A program made the translations under genes and the position numbers. From NCBI GenBank assembly GCA_016893485.2, contig JAFEKX020000001.1, positions 372,001 through 436,000 of the forward strand: a stretch of 64,000 bases of DNA. The letters are read 5' to 3'. The DNA comes from Streptomyces sp. P3. GTDB taxonomy: Bacteria > Actinomycetota > Actinomycetes > Streptomycetales > Streptomycetaceae. The stretch's first letter is position 1, and each line of letters starts with the position of its first letter. A model generated the notes under the pieces. The model saw only the letters and a program-made list of their open reading frames with translations. It had not been told where the DNA came from and did no database searches. Shown here piece by piece: positions 49,974 to 59,235 of this stretch.

Positions 49974-50720
49974 TCACATGTACCGGCCGCCGGTCACCTC
50001 GAGAACGGCTCCGGTGACGTAGCTCGCCATGTCGGAGGCGAGGAAGAGGACGGCCTGGGCGACCTCGGCGGGCTCACCCGCGCGGGCCAGGGGGATCTCG
50101 GCGAGCTTCGCGTCCCAGGCGGCCGGGGGCATCGCCTCGGTCATGGCGGTACGGATCAGGCCGGGCTGTACGGCGTTGACGCGGATGCCCGCCTTCGCCA
50201 GTTCCTTGGCGGAGGCCTTGGTGAGGCCGATCAGTCCGGCCTTGGCCGCGCTGTAGTTCGTCTGGCCGAAGTTGCCGATCTTGCCGGCGATCGAGGAGAT
50301 GTTGACGATGCTGCCGCCGTGTCCGTGCTCGCGCATCGCCTCGGCGGCGTGCCGGGTGCCGTTCCAGGCACCGGTCAGATGGACGTCGACGACCGCGCGG
50401 AAGTCGGACACGGCCATCTTGCGCAGGGTCGCGTCGCGGGTGATCCCGGCGTTGTTGACCATGACGCCGACCGGGCCGAAGGTGTCGGAGCAGTGGGCGA
50501 CGAGGGCGGCGACCTGGTCCTCGTCGGTGACGTCGCAGCGCAGCGAGGTGGCGGCCGTCCCGTTCTTGGCGAGGCGTTCGGCGGCTTCCGCCGCGGCGTC
50601 CTGGTTGATGTCGCCGAGGACGACGGACGCGCCCGCCGCACCGAGCACGCCGGCGATCTCGAAGCCGATGCCCTGTGCGCCGCCGGTGACCACCGCGTTG
50701 CGGCCGTCCAGAAGCCCCAT
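49974..50720 (-). CDS. FabG-like short-chain dehydrogenase/reductase
   Basis: An intact 248-residue SDR from ATG 50720 (purine-rich GGGGGCGGG upstream; the longer frame start at 50750 lacks this). Motifs: [31 protein letters not shown] (NNAG), [16 protein letters not shown] (Ser), [13 protein letters not shown] (YxxxK) and an end [15 protein letters not shown] as in 3-oxoacyl-ACP/CoA reductases. It probably makes or uses 3-keto/3-hydroxyacyl-CoA for the neighbouring thiolase. It heads the leftward operon and is divergent from an acyl-CoA dehydrogenase gene. Confidence 0.88.
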   Translation of the reverse strand: MGLLDGRNAVVTGGAQGIGFEIAGVLGAAGASVVLGDINQDAAAEAAERLAKNGTAATSLRCDVTDEDQVAALVAHCSDTFGPVGVMVNNAGITRDATLRKMAVSDFRAVVDVHLTGAWNGTRHAAEAMREHGHGGSIVNISSIAGKIGNFGQTNYSAAKAGLIGLTKASAKELAKAGIRVNAVQPGLIRTAMTEAMPPAAWDAKLAEIPLARAGEPAEVAQAVLFLASDMASYVTGAVLEVTGGRYM

Positions 50721-50769
50721 GTCAACCCGCCCCCTTCGGCTCGACACCATCCCGCGCTATTCCTTCTAA

Positions 50770-50786
50770 ATAGATAACCTATTATG
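50770..50786. promoter_or_regulatory. Candidate GntR site B
   Basis: AATAGATAACCTATTAT with inverted halves AATAG and CTATT, an AT-rich island between the divergent FabG-like and acyl-CoA dehydrogenase genes. Shares TAGAT with other sites of the block. Confidence 0.5.
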
Positions 50787-50846
50787 CTGAAACAATCAAT
50801 ACAGCGATCGGCTGGGTGCGCGAGGCCGGGCGAGGAGAGCACACGG

Positions 50847-52073
50847 GTGGACATCAGCTATCCCGCGGAGACCGAGACGTTCCGCACCGAGGTCAAGGGG
50901 TTCCTCGCCGAGGCGCTGCCGCCGGACTGGACGGGCATCGGCGCCCTCGACGAGAAGGCCGCCTGGTCCTTCGCCCGGGACTGGCGGCGCCTGCTCGCCG
51001 AACACCGCTACCTCTCCCTCACCTGGCCCGAGCGGTACGGGGGCCGAGGCCTGTCCAAACTCCACCAGGTGGTCCTGATGGAGGAACTGGCCCTGGCCGG
51101 CGTGCCGTTCGGGCTGCCGCAGGACACCTTCGGCGTGAAGATGCTGGCGAACACGCTGTTGCACTGGGGGACGGAGGAGCAGCGGAGCCACTTCCTGCCG
51201 CGCATCCTCAGCGGCGAGGACACCTGGTGCCAGGGCTACTCGGAGCCCGACGCGGGCTCCGACCTGGCGTCGCTGACGACACGTGCCGTCCGTGAAGGCG
51301 ACGAGTGGGTGATCGACGGCCAGAAGGTGTGGACGTCCGGGGCCCATCACAGCGACTGGATCTTCGTCCTGGCCCGCACGGACCGCGACGCCCCCAAGCA
51401 CCGCGGCATCTCCTTCCTTCTCGTCCCGCTGGACCAACCCGGCGTCGAGGTACGGCCGTTCCGCATGATGAGCGGCCAACTCCACTTCAACGAGGTCTTC
51501 TTCGACGGCGCCCGCACCCGCGCCGACCTGGTCGTGGGCGGCGTCGACAACGGCTGGACGGTCGCCCAGAGCCTGTTGGGCGTGGAGCGCGGGGAGGAGG
51601 CGGCCACCAACCCCATCCTTTTCCGGGCCGAGGTGGAACGCCTGGTGGAGTTGGCGCGCCTGTACGGCAGGGACCAGGACCCCGTCATCCGGCAGCGGAT
51701 CGCCTGGTGCTGGTCCAAGGTCGAGGTGATGCGCTATCTCGGCTACCGGATCCTCACCGGCTGGCTCAAGGGCGCGGAGCCGGGCCCCGAGTCGTCCATC
51801 GCGAAGCTGTTCTGGAGCGAGTACCACACCAAGGTCACCGACCTGGCGATGGACATCATGGGCCTGCACGGCCAAGTGCCGGTCGGCCGCCCGCCGTTGC
51901 GCACCTACCGCACCGACGACCCGGGCGCCGCGAACTCCTCGGCGTCCTGGTCGACGACGTACCTGATCGCCCGCTCCGGCACGATCTACGCGGGCACCTC
52001 GCAGGTGCAGCGGAACATCCTCGCGGAGAAGGTGCTGGGGCTGCCGCGCGAGCCGAGGCTCACGAGTCCGTAG
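50847..52073 (+). CDS. Acyl-CoA dehydrogenase
   Basis: An intact 408-residue flavoprotein. Start GTG 50847 (GAGGAG at 50832-50837); homology begins DISYPAETETFRTEVKGFLA. FAD/substrate motifs: WCQGYSEPDAGSDLASLTTR, VIDGQKVWTSGAHHSDWIFV and the C-terminal IYAGTSQVQRNILAEKVLGL. At the position of the MCAD catalytic Glu (YEGT) it has Ala (YAGT), so the base is elsewhere or in a partner subunit, as in actinobacterial heteromeric FadE enzymes. It ends with a 14-bp overlap with the convergent DUF2889 gene. Confidence 0.88.
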   Translation: MDISYPAETETFRTEVKGFLAEALPPDWTGIGALDEKAAWSFARDWRRLLAEHRYLSLTWPERYGGRGLSKLHQVVLMEELALAGVPFGLPQDTFGVKMLANTLLHWGTEEQRSHFLPRILSGEDTWCQGYSEPDAGSDLASLTTRAVREGDEWVIDGQKVWTSGAHHSDWIFVLARTDRDAPKHRGISFLLVPLDQPGVEVRPFRMMSGQLHFNEVFFDGARTRADLVVGGVDNGWTVAQSLLGVERGEEAATNPILFRAEVERLVELARLYGRDQDPVIRQRIAWCWSKVEVMRYLGYRILTGWLKGAEPGPESSIAKLFWSEYHTKVTDLAMDIMGLHGQVPVGRPPLRTYRTDDPGAANSSASWSTTYLIARSGTIYAGTSQVQRNILAEKVLGLPREPRLTSP

Positions 52074-52641
52074 GCCGCTCGAAGGCGTCGAGTCGGGGAA
52101 CCGGGCGAGGGCCGCTCCCCGGGCGCCAGCCCGCGTCCAGCTTGCGCAGCCCCACGCCGTCCGGTGCCCAGATGTGGCAGCTGTTCAGCACTCCGGCCGT
52201 GGCGCGCGGGCCGTTCGCGGGCTCACCGGCGTCACGGCGGCGCGCGTTGGCCGACATGGCCGCCTGCACCACGGCCGGGCCGAGCACCCGGGCCAGTTCG
52301 TGGAGGTGGGAGCAGCCCAGGACGCCGCGGAACCGCTCCTGGACCGCCCGGTTGTATCCAGCGGTGACGCCGACGCCGATCAGGCTGTCGAAGACCGGCG
52401 TGATGAACGGGCACTCGGCGTGCGGAAACGTCAGCATGTCCGCCTCGGCGGCCACGATCGTCATGTCCGCGAGGCGGACCCGCACCGCCAGCACCATCCG
52501 GTGGATGTCGGCGACCTCCGGCTCGGCCCACGGCCGCTCGTCCCGCAGCTCGGCCTCGACCGAGATCTCCTCGCCGCCGGGTTCCTGCTGGGCGGTGACG
52601 GTGATGGTGCGGCGGTGCAGCGGGAGTTCGGCGCGGCTCAC
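52060..52641 (-). CDS. DUF2889 domain protein
   Basis: An intact 193-residue protein from GTG 52641, which overlaps the stop of the enoyl-CoA hydratase gene (GTGA). The segment LPLHRRTITVTAQQ, MVLAVRVRLADMTIVAAEAD and MLTFPHAECPFITPVFDSLI with LGCSHLHELARVLGPAVVQA match the DUF2889 family, often found in actinobacterial CoA-metabolism clusters. Conserved Cys and His are present (HAECPF, CSHLHE). No reaction is known. Confidence 0.8.
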   Translation of the reverse strand: MSRAELPLHRRTITVTAQQEPGGEEISVEAELRDERPWAEPEVADIHRMVLAVRVRLADMTIVAAEADMLTFPHAECPFITPVFDSLIGVGVTAGYNRAVQERFRGVLGCSHLHELARVLGPAVVQAAMSANARRRDAGEPANGPRATAGVLNSCHIWAPDGVGLRKLDAGWRPGSGPRPVPRLDAFERPTDS

Positions 52642-53463
52642 GACGAGGCCTCCGCCGGCTCCGGCACGGTCTCTCCCAGCCCGGCGAACTCCGGCTGCCG
52701 CCGCTCGATGAAGCTGCGCACGCCCTCGCGGTAGTCGGGGCGCGTTTCGCCGTGGCCAGTAGCGCGGCGGCGGTGTCGCGACTCTCGGTGAAGCTTCTCG
52801 ACTGGTCGTCGGCGAGCTGCCGTTTGATGAGGGACATCGCGTACGGGCTGGCCGAGCGGGCCAGGTCCGTGGCGTACGCGAGTGCCGCCGAGAGCAGTTC
52901 CTCCGGCTCGACCAGCCGGTTGACCAGGCCCATCGTCCGCGCCTCCGCTCCGGTGATCCGGCGCGAGGACAGCAGCAGGTCGCTCGCGTTCCCGTAGCCG
53001 ACGATCCGGGGCAGGAGCCAGGAAACACCGTCCTCGGCCACCAGGCCGCGCGCGCTGAACGCGGCGGCGAACTTGGCGCCCGGCACGGCGAACCGCACGT
53101 CGCACATGAGGGCCTGGTTGAAGCCGATGCCGGCGCAGGCTCCGTTGACGGCCGCCACCAGGGGCTTGGGGAACGACATGGGCCGGGTGCGCGGCGGCAG
53201 CCGGTCGGTCGGCCACGGGCGCGCCCCGAGGACGCCCCGTCCAGCACGCTCATGTCCATGCCCGGGCAGAAGCTGCGTCCCGCGCCGGTGAGGACGACGG
53301 CCCGAACCGCCGGGTCCGCCTCCGCGTGGTCGAACAGCTCGTTGTAGAGCAGCTCCATCTCCAGGGTCCATGCATTGTGGCGCTCGGGCCGGTTGAGGGT
53401 GAGCAGCATGACTCCGTCGCCGGTCAGCTCGCTGAGGATCACCGGGGTCGCATACTCGTTCAT
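52638..53463 (-). CDS. Enoyl-CoA hydratase/isomerase (two frameshifts)
   Basis: About 275 residues. MNEYATPVILSELTGDGVML, LTLNRPERHNAWTLEMELLY and VVLTGAGRSFCPGMDMSVLD come first; a change near 53220 leads to FPKPLVAAVNGACAGIGFNQ and DVRFAVPGAKFAAAFSARGL; a base missing at about 52742 leads to DYREGVRSFIERRQPEFAGL. Oxyanion-hole segments GRSFCPGMD and NGACAGIG are present, and AEDGVSWLLP replaces the usual Glu-containing loop partly. A crotonase acting on an enoyl-CoA. It is divergent from the GntR regulator gene. Confidence 0.82.
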
Positions 53464-53491
53464 CGAGGTCACTCCCAGAGCCCGTTGGCCT

Positions 53492-53516
53492 TATAGCTAG
53501 ATGAATCATCTATATA
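53492..53516. promoter_or_regulatory. Candidate GntR site C (best palindrome)
   Basis: An AT-rich 25-bp element centred on TAGATGAATCATCTA (53498-53512), a palindrome of 7-bp arms around one base, flanked by TATAG and TATA. It lies 29 bp before the enoyl-CoA hydratase start. Confidence 0.65.
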
Positions 53517-53600
53517 CCCAACCCTGGTCCGGGCACCAGATCGGGCCCAACCAAGAGAAGATCACCCAGCCCTTGACCTGGTACCCTCGATGCACTAAGA

Positions 53601-53617
53601 CGATTCATTTTGCTATA
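53601..53617 (-). promoter_or_regulatory. Candidate GntR site D (own promoter)
   Basis: On the minus strand TATAGCAAAATGAATCG, matching site C (TATAGCTAGATGAATCA) in 14 of 17 bases. It ends 16 bp before the GntR start codon and overlaps the leader, a position for autoregulation. Confidence 0.6.
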
Positions 53618-53633
53618 TGACGAGGAGCCCGCC

Positions 53634-54434
53634 GTGGCCGAGGCAGCCCGCGCAGAAACGCCAACCGTGCCCGTCCCCGCGCGCGCCCGCGTCGGACGTC
53701 AGGTGCGCGTCCCGAAGACCGCCGAACTGGTCGCCGCGGAACTGCGCCGCCAGATCGTGCGGGGCGAGCTGAAGCCCGGCGACGCCCTGCCGCCGGAGTC
53801 GGGACTGATGGAGCAGTTCGGCATCTCCCGGCCGACGCTGCGCGAGGCGTTCCGCGTCCTGGAGTCGGAGTCGCTGATCACGGTGCGGCGCGGCGCGCAC
53901 GGCGGCGCCCGGGTGAGCGCCCCGGACTCCGATGTCGCCGCCCGCTTCGCCGGCCTGATCCTCGAATACCGCGGCGCCACCCTCGGCGACGTCTACCGCG
54001 CAGCGGCCGTCATCGAGCCGCCGTGCGTGCGCCAACTGGCCGCCAAGCACACAGCGGACGACATCAAACGACTGCGTGACGCGGTGGCGGCCGAGAAGGC
54101 CGTCCTTGACGACCCGCTGGGCCTGGTCGACGCCCAGGACACCTTCCACGCGCTGCTGGTCGAACTGACCGGCAACCAGACGCTGATCCTCCTGTGCGGC
54201 ATGCTGCGCAACATCATCGACCGGGCCAACGCCTCGTATACCGCGGCCGCCACCGACGCGGCGACCCAGAAGGCACAGGCCCTCAAGGGGCACCGGGCCC
54301 ATGTGCGCCTGGTCGGGCTGATCGAGTCCGGCAAGGCGGACGAGGCGGAGAAGCTGTGGCAGCGCCACATCAGCGGCGCCGACGACGTGGTGAACGGAGC
54401 CGGCCCCAAGACGGTGCTCGAACTCATCGACTGA
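53634..54434 (+). CDS. FadR-type GntR family regulator
   Basis: About 266 residues from GTG 53634 (GAGGAG at 53622-53627). Residues 28-95 are the GntR winged helix (AELVAAELRRQIVRGELKPG, LPPESGLMEQFGISRPTLRE, TVRRGAHGGARVSAP). Residues 110-240 are an all-helical FCD domain (GDVYRAAAVIEPPCVRQLAA, DTFHALLVELTGNQTLILLC, KGHRAHVRLVGLIESGKADE). FCD regulators sense organic acids or acyl-CoA. It is the only regulator in the 37-64 kb block and sits among related AT-rich sites, so it is probably the local repressor. Confidence 0.87.
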   Translation: MAEAARAETPTVPVPARARVGRQVRVPKTAELVAAELRRQIVRGELKPGDALPPESGLMEQFGISRPTLREAFRVLESESLITVRRGAHGGARVSAPDSDVAARFAGLILEYRGATLGDVYRAAAVIEPPCVRQLAAKHTADDIKRLRDAVAAEKAVLDDPLGLVDAQDTFHALLVELTGNQTLILLCGMLRNIIDRANASYTAAATDAATQKAQALKGHRAHVRLVGLIESGKADEAEKLWQRHISGADDVVNGAGPKTVLELID

Positions 54435-54509
54435 CCGGGCGGGCCCGCGTGGGCCGACCGCGGACCGCGGATCACCGAGTCGTCCCATCCTCACCTCTTG
54501 CGCCTCCGA

Positions 54510-54526
54510 AATAGTTAGATAATTAT
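54510..54526 (+). promoter_or_regulatory. Candidate GntR site E
   Basis: AATAGTTAGATAATTAT shares ATAG-x-TAGAT with site C and contains the palindrome ATAATTAT. It lies 42 bp before the amidohydrolase start. Confidence 0.52.
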
Positions 54527-54568
54527 AGGAGGCGTACTGAATAGATCTGGGGTCCGGAGGCGACGGCC

Positions 54569-55750
54569 ATGGCCGAACAGCGCAAGCGAATCTTCGACTG
54601 CGACCAGCACATGTACGAGGAACGGGACTCCTTCACCCGCTACCTCCCGAAGGAGTTCCTCGGCCAGGCGGTCGCCCCGGTGACACTCCCGGACGGCCGC
54701 GAGGTCATTCTCGCCGGGGACCGGATCGTGGTCTGCCTGGAGCCGGAGTTCGGGCAGGTGTACCGGCCCGGCTCGCTCAAGGAGATGCTCAAGGCGATGG
54801 CCTCGGGCAACCCCGACGAGACGTACCAGTTCGAGCCGATGCACGAGTCGTACCAGAACCGCGAGGCCCGCCTGCGCGTCATGGACGAGCAGGGCCTCGA
54901 CCAGACGATCATCTACCCGGGCGGCTGGGCGCTGGTGGCCGAGGAGTACGTGCAGGGCGTCGAGCCGCTCTACGCCAACTACCACTCGTTCAACCGCTAC
55001 ATGAACGAGGTCTGGGGCTTCAACCACCAGGACCGCATCTACTCCCCCGCGCTGCTGTCCCTGCGCGACCTGGACAGCGCGGTCAGGGAACTCGAGTACG
55101 TCCTGGACAAGGGCGCCCGGTTCATCATGCTGCCGACCGGGCCGCAGTACGGTCGCTCACCCGGCGACCCCTACTTCGACCCGTTCTGGAAACTGGTCAA
55201 CGAGGCCAAGGCCAGCGTTTGTTACCACATCAGCGAGTTCTACTACAACTCGCACGTCGCTCCGGCCTGGGGCCATGACGCCAGCCCGATCCACTTCCGG
55301 ATGTCCGCGTGGCAGTGGATGAACACCTACGGCCAGCGCCCGATCGAGGAGACGCTGTCCGCGCTGATCTTCGACAACCTCTTCGAGCGCTTCCCCGACA
55401 TCAACGTCCTCGTCTCCGAGTTCGGCGCCGAGTGGGTTCCCCACTTCGTCCGGCACATGGACAAGAGCCGTGGCATGGGCCGCAACGGCCCCTGGATCGG
55501 CGGCCAGTTGACCGAGCGTCCCAGCCAGGTGTTCCGCAAGCACATCCGTGTGGTGCCCTATCCCGAGGACGACATCCCGAACCTGGTCAAACGGCTCGGC
55601 TACCACGAGTCGATCGTGATGGGCTCGGACTTCCCGCACGCGGAGGGCATCGCCAACCCGGCCGACTACCGCAAACTCCTCGCGGAACTCGACGAGTCCG
55701 TCCAGGACGACATCATGTACAACAACGCTCAGCAGCTGATCAGCCGCTGA
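54569..55750 (+). CDS. Amidohydrolase family (Amidohydro_2) protein
   Basis: An intact 393-residue TIM-barrel metal-dependent hydrolase of the ACMSD-like branch. The N-terminal metal motif is FDCDQHMYEE (D-x-H), followed by RVMDEQGLDQTIIYPGGWAL, YHSFNRYMNEVWGF, SVCYHISEFYYNSHVAPAWG (metal His), INVLVSEFGAEWVPHFV and SIVMGSDFPHAEGIANP (the final Asp). Members decarboxylate or hydrolyse cyclic and beta-keto compounds. Placed directly after the GntR gene, it is likely a key step in the local pathway, but its substrate is unknown. Confidence 0.83.
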   Translation: MAEQRKRIFDCDQHMYEERDSFTRYLPKEFLGQAVAPVTLPDGREVILAGDRIVVCLEPEFGQVYRPGSLKEMLKAMASGNPDETYQFEPMHESYQNREARLRVMDEQGLDQTIIYPGGWALVAEEYVQGVEPLYANYHSFNRYMNEVWGFNHQDRIYSPALLSLRDLDSAVRELEYVLDKGARFIMLPTGPQYGRSPGDPYFDPFWKLVNEAKASVCYHISEFYYNSHVAPAWGHDASPIHFRMSAWQWMNTYGQRPIEETLSALIFDNLFERFPDINVLVSEFGAEWVPHFVRHMDKSRGMGRNGPWIGGQLTERPSQVFRKHIRVVPYPEDDIPNLVKRLGYHESIVMGSDFPHAEGIANPADYRKLLAELDESVQDDIMYNNAQQLISR

Positions 55751-55782
55751 GCGTCGACCGCCTTCCCTGGCGGCGGACCCGG

Positions 55783-56906
55783 TCAGCCGACCAGGTCCGC
55801 CGCCAGGTTCGCGATGTCGGTCAGGAGGGCCGTGCCGCGCGGGGTGTGGTCGTAGCCGGCGAGCGGATAACCGTTGCTCAGGCAGGCGAAGGACAGGCCG
55901 GACTCCGGGTCCATGAAGCCGAGTTGGTAGGCGGCGCCCGCACTGCCGAAGAGCGACGGCGAGCCGGTGGACGGGAGTTGACTGCCGGCGTCCGGACCGG
56001 CCACCGTCACGAACAGGCCCATGCTGGTACGGCGGCTGCCGCCGCCCCGTAGAGAGCTGCTCCCCGTACGGGACTCGCGTCAGCCGGATGCGGGTGCCCT
56101 CCGCCACCGCCTCCGGCTTCCACAGGCCCGAGTGCTCCAACGCCTGGAAGTACAGGGCGACGTCGGCGGCGGTGGCGACCAGGGCGTGGCTGGGTTCGCC
56201 GGCCGCCAGGACCCGGGGTCGGCGAGGTACCACGGTCCCCAGGGGTCGGGTTCCTGGGTGTCGTCGGTGCGGTCGGTGGCGGTCATCGGGGCGACGGTGC
56301 CGGGTTGTCGCTCGACCGGGACACCGAGTTCGATCGAGGTGAGGCCCAGCGGGCGGGCGATCCGCTCGTGGAGGTAGTCGGCGAAGGGCAGCCCCGTGCG
56401 CCGTTCGACGATCTCGGCGATCAGCCAGGCCGCGGCGGTGAGATGGAACTGGAAGCGGGTGCCGGGCGGGGTGTCGAGCCGCCAGCGGCCGAAGGCGGCG
56501 AGCCGCTGCTCGCGCTCCAGCATCTTCGGGTAGCCGAGGGGTGCGAAGGGGAAGCCGGCGGTGTGCGTGAGCACCTGCTCGACGGTCACCGTCTCCTTCC
56601 CGTTCGGGGCGAACTCCGGAATGATCGCGGCGACTTGCTCGTCGAGACGCAGGAGTCCCTCGCCGAGCAGCTTCCACACGACACCGGCGACGATCGACCG
56701 CCCGACGGACTGCAGGACGTATCGCGTGTCCGGGCCCGCGTCCCCCAGGTCTCGAACACCACCAGCCGCCCGCCCCGGGCGACGGCGACCTGCGCCGACG
56801 GCAACGGTCCCTGCTCGACCTCCAGCCTGATCCGGCGCAGCAGGACGTCCAGCCGGCGCGGGTCCACGCCCGCGCTCTCCGGGTCGACGAGGAAGTGGTC
56901 AGTCAC
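55783..56906 (-). CDS. Beta-lactamase-fold serine hydrolase (frameshifted)
   Basis: About 370 residues in four frame segments, from GTG 56906 (AAGGAG upstream). VDPRRLDVLLRRIRLEVEQG, then RYVLQSVGRSIVAGVVWKLL, where the SxxK motif reads SVGR; VEQVLTHTAGFPFAPLGYPK; FQFHLTAAAWLIAEIVERRT at the Tyr-x-Asn position; ALVATAADVALYFQALEHSG and GSAGAAYQLGFMDPESGLSF. This is the class C beta-lactamase/EstB-like esterase family. The Lys-to-Arg change in SxxK may impair it. Start overlaps the ligase stop by eight bases. Confidence 0.74.
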
Positions 56907-58345
56907 GTGTTTCTCCTTGGCCGGGCTCGCGCAGCCGCTGCCGTACGACCTTGCCGTTGGCGTTGTGCGGCAGGTCGGCCACGAACCACCAGCGGACGGG
57001 GACCTTGAATCCGGACAGCCGGGTGCGGGCGTGCGCCCGGAGCGAGGCGGGTTCGGGCGGGGCGTCGGGGTCGGCCGGTACGACGAAGGCGACGACGGTC
57101 TGGCCGAGCCGTTCGTCGGGTGCGCCCGTGACCGCCACGTCCGCGACGCCGGGGTGCGCGGCCAGGACGGTCTCGACCTCCAGCGGGTGGACGTTCTCAC
57201 CGCCCCGGATGATCATGTCGCTGCCCCGGCCGTACAGGTAGAGGTAGCCGTCCTCCGCCACACGGCCCAAGTCGCCGCTGTGCAGCCAGCCTTCGGCGTC
57301 GGTCCGGAAGAGGTGGTCGGCGCGGGCGTGGATCTCGCCGACGCCGTCCGGTGCGGCGTCACGCACCCGCAACTCGACCCCGGGGGCGGCCCGTCCCACG
57401 GACCGGAGCAGGTCGGTGCGTCCGGCGACCGCCTCCCGGTGGTCCTCGGGGTGAGCACGCTGAGGGGGAACCCTCGGTCTGCCCGAACATGTTGAGCATG
57501 CGGACGCCGGGCATCGCCTCGTACGTCCGCCGCAGGGTGCCGGGGCGGACGGGCGCGCCACCGTACTGGAGGACCCGCAGCGTCTCGTGGTGTGCCTGGC
57601 CGGCGGCCAGCAGAGTCTCCAGCATCGCCGGGACCATGCTGGTGTGGGTGGCGCCGAGTGCGCGCAGCAGGGCCCAGCCCTCGACGGTGAAGCGGGGCAA
57701 CCCGGTGACCAGTGCGCCGGCGGCGAGGGCGACGGCGAGGTTGCCGCGGCCGGCGATGTGGTGGAAGGGGCGCTGCCCCCGTAGAAACTGTCCGGATCGA
57801 GCGCGCAGAGGCGGCCGTTGACGCGGGCGCGGGCGGCCAGGCGGCGCTGGGTCATGCGGACGGGTTTGGGAGGCCTGTCGTGCCCGAGGTGTGCAGGACG
57901 GCGGCGAGGTCGTCGGGCTCGGCCGTCAACGGCCTTGTGCTCGGGCGGAGTTCGGGGACGGTGACGGCGCGGCGGCCGGACAGCTTGGCCACCTGTTCAC
58001 CGAGTTCGGCGAACTCGGGCTGTGCGAGGAGGAGTTGAGATCCGGATGCCTCGACCACGGCCGCGATCTCGTACGGCGTCATCCGGACGCCGAGCGGGGC
58101 GAGCGGGTGACCGGACCCGGCGCCCCCGATGACCAGCGCGAGGGCGTCGGCAGATGTGGCGCCCAGGGCCGGTACCGGGGCGCCGGGGGCGAGGCCGAGG
58201 GTGTCCAGCCAGTCGGCGGCGCCTGCCGCCCGGTCGAGGAGTTCGCGTCCGGTCCAGGTGAGGTCACCGAACCGGACGGCGGGACGGAGTGGTCGTAGGC
58301 GGCGAGCACCGCCGCCGTCCAGGTCGGCTCCGGCTCGCCAACCAC
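56899..58345 (-). CDS. Acyl-CoA synthetase, AMP-forming (frameshifted)
   Basis: About 480 residues over five frame segments. RFGDLTWTGRELLDRAAGAA; MTPYEIAAVVEASGSQLLLA; the P-loop LHTSGTTGLP; FTVEGWALLRALGATHTSMV and RMLNMFGQTEGSP (A5); WLHSGDLGRVAEDGYLYLYG and RGSDMIIRGGENVHPLEVET (A7-A8); final Lys in LPHNANGKVVRQRL (A10). Frame changes near 58275, 57862, 57775 and 57465. It ligates CoA to an imported carboxylic acid, the entry step for the CoA enzymes around it. Confidence 0.82.
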
Positions 58346-58349
58346 GGGT

Positions 58350-58772
58350 TCAGGGCTCCAGCAGGGCCGAAGCGGTGCCGGTGACCACCTCGGCGCCGTC
58401 CTGGGTGACGGTTCGCAGCGAGAAATGGGCGACCGGGCCGTCCGGCGAATCCTCGACCGCCTCGACTGTCGCTGTGGCCGTCAGCGTGTCGCCGGGCCAC
58501 ACCTGGGCCTTGAAGCGCACCCCGTAGGTCAGTAGCGACTCGACGCCGACCCAGTCGGTCAGGACCCGTCCCGTCATGCCCATCGTGAGCATCCCGTGGG
58601 CGAAGACACCGGGGTAGCCGGCGATCTCGGTGGCGAACTTGTCGTCGGTGTGCAGCGGGTTGAAGTCGCCGGACGCGCCCGCGTACTGGACGATCCGGGT
58701 GCGCTTGAGATCGTCGACCAGCACGCTTTCGCGGGTCTCACCGACCTTGACGTCGTCGGCGCTCAGGCTCAT
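58350..58772 (-). CDS. MaoC-like hydratase (hot-dog fold)
   Basis: An intact 140-residue protein. The R-hydratase motif is YAGASGDFNPLHTDDKFATE (Asp and His of the hydratase-2 dyad), then AHGMLTMGMTGRVLTDWVG and VRFKAQVWPGDTLTATATVE. It should hydrate an enoyl-CoA, probably as a heteromer with the FAS1-like protein encoded just before it (ATGA overlap). Confidence 0.86.
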   Translation of the reverse strand: MSLSADDVKVGETRESVLVDDLKRTRIVQYAGASGDFNPLHTDDKFATEIAGYPGVFAHGMLTMGMTGRVLTDWVGVESLLTYGVRFKAQVWPGDTLTATATVEAVEDSPDGPVAHFSLRTVTQDGAEVVTGTASALLEP

Positions 58773-59220
58773 CGGGTGTCCTTCCGGGTCGCTGGGCCTT
58801 CGGGCACGACGGCCACGGTGCGGGCACTGACGACCGGTTCGCCGTCGGCGTCCCGGTACTCGGTGATGCGCTCGCTGAACAGCAGTCGGCCGGTGCGGCC
58901 CTGCTTCTCCCAGCTGCGTCCGGCGACGGTGGTGGCGTACAGGGTCTCCCCGCGCGCACGGGCCGGTGGTACTCGAAGTGCTGCTCGGCGTGCAGGCCGC
59001 CGCCGCCTTCGGGCATCACGCCGGCCCCGGCGCCGGACCCGAACCACTCCTCGCCCTGCTTGGGCCTCAGCAGGTAGTCGGGATCGTGGTGGGCGCTCGC
59101 CATGGTGAAGGTGGGCGGCGCGAGCGCGCTCTCGCCGAGATACGTCGGGTTCTCGTCACCGATGGCCCGGGCGAACATCAGGATGTGCCCGGCCTCGACG
59201 GGGAAAGGCTGCCCTCTCAT
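58769..59220 (-). CDS. FAS1-like (MaoC_dehydrat_N) dehydratase subunit (one frameshift)
   Basis: About 150 residues. Start MRGQPFPVEAGHILMFARAI and GDENPTYLGESALAPPTFTM, then PDYLLRPKQGEEWFGSGAGA and LHAEQHFEYHRPVRAG; a change near 58955 restores RGETLYATTVAGRSWEKQGR and FSERITEYRDADGEPVVSAR. It is the N-terminal hot-dog half that pairs with a MaoC half in actinobacterial hydratases. Its stop overlaps the MaoC start by four bases. Confidence 0.82.
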
Positions 59221-59235
59221 CTTCCTTCTCCTCGG

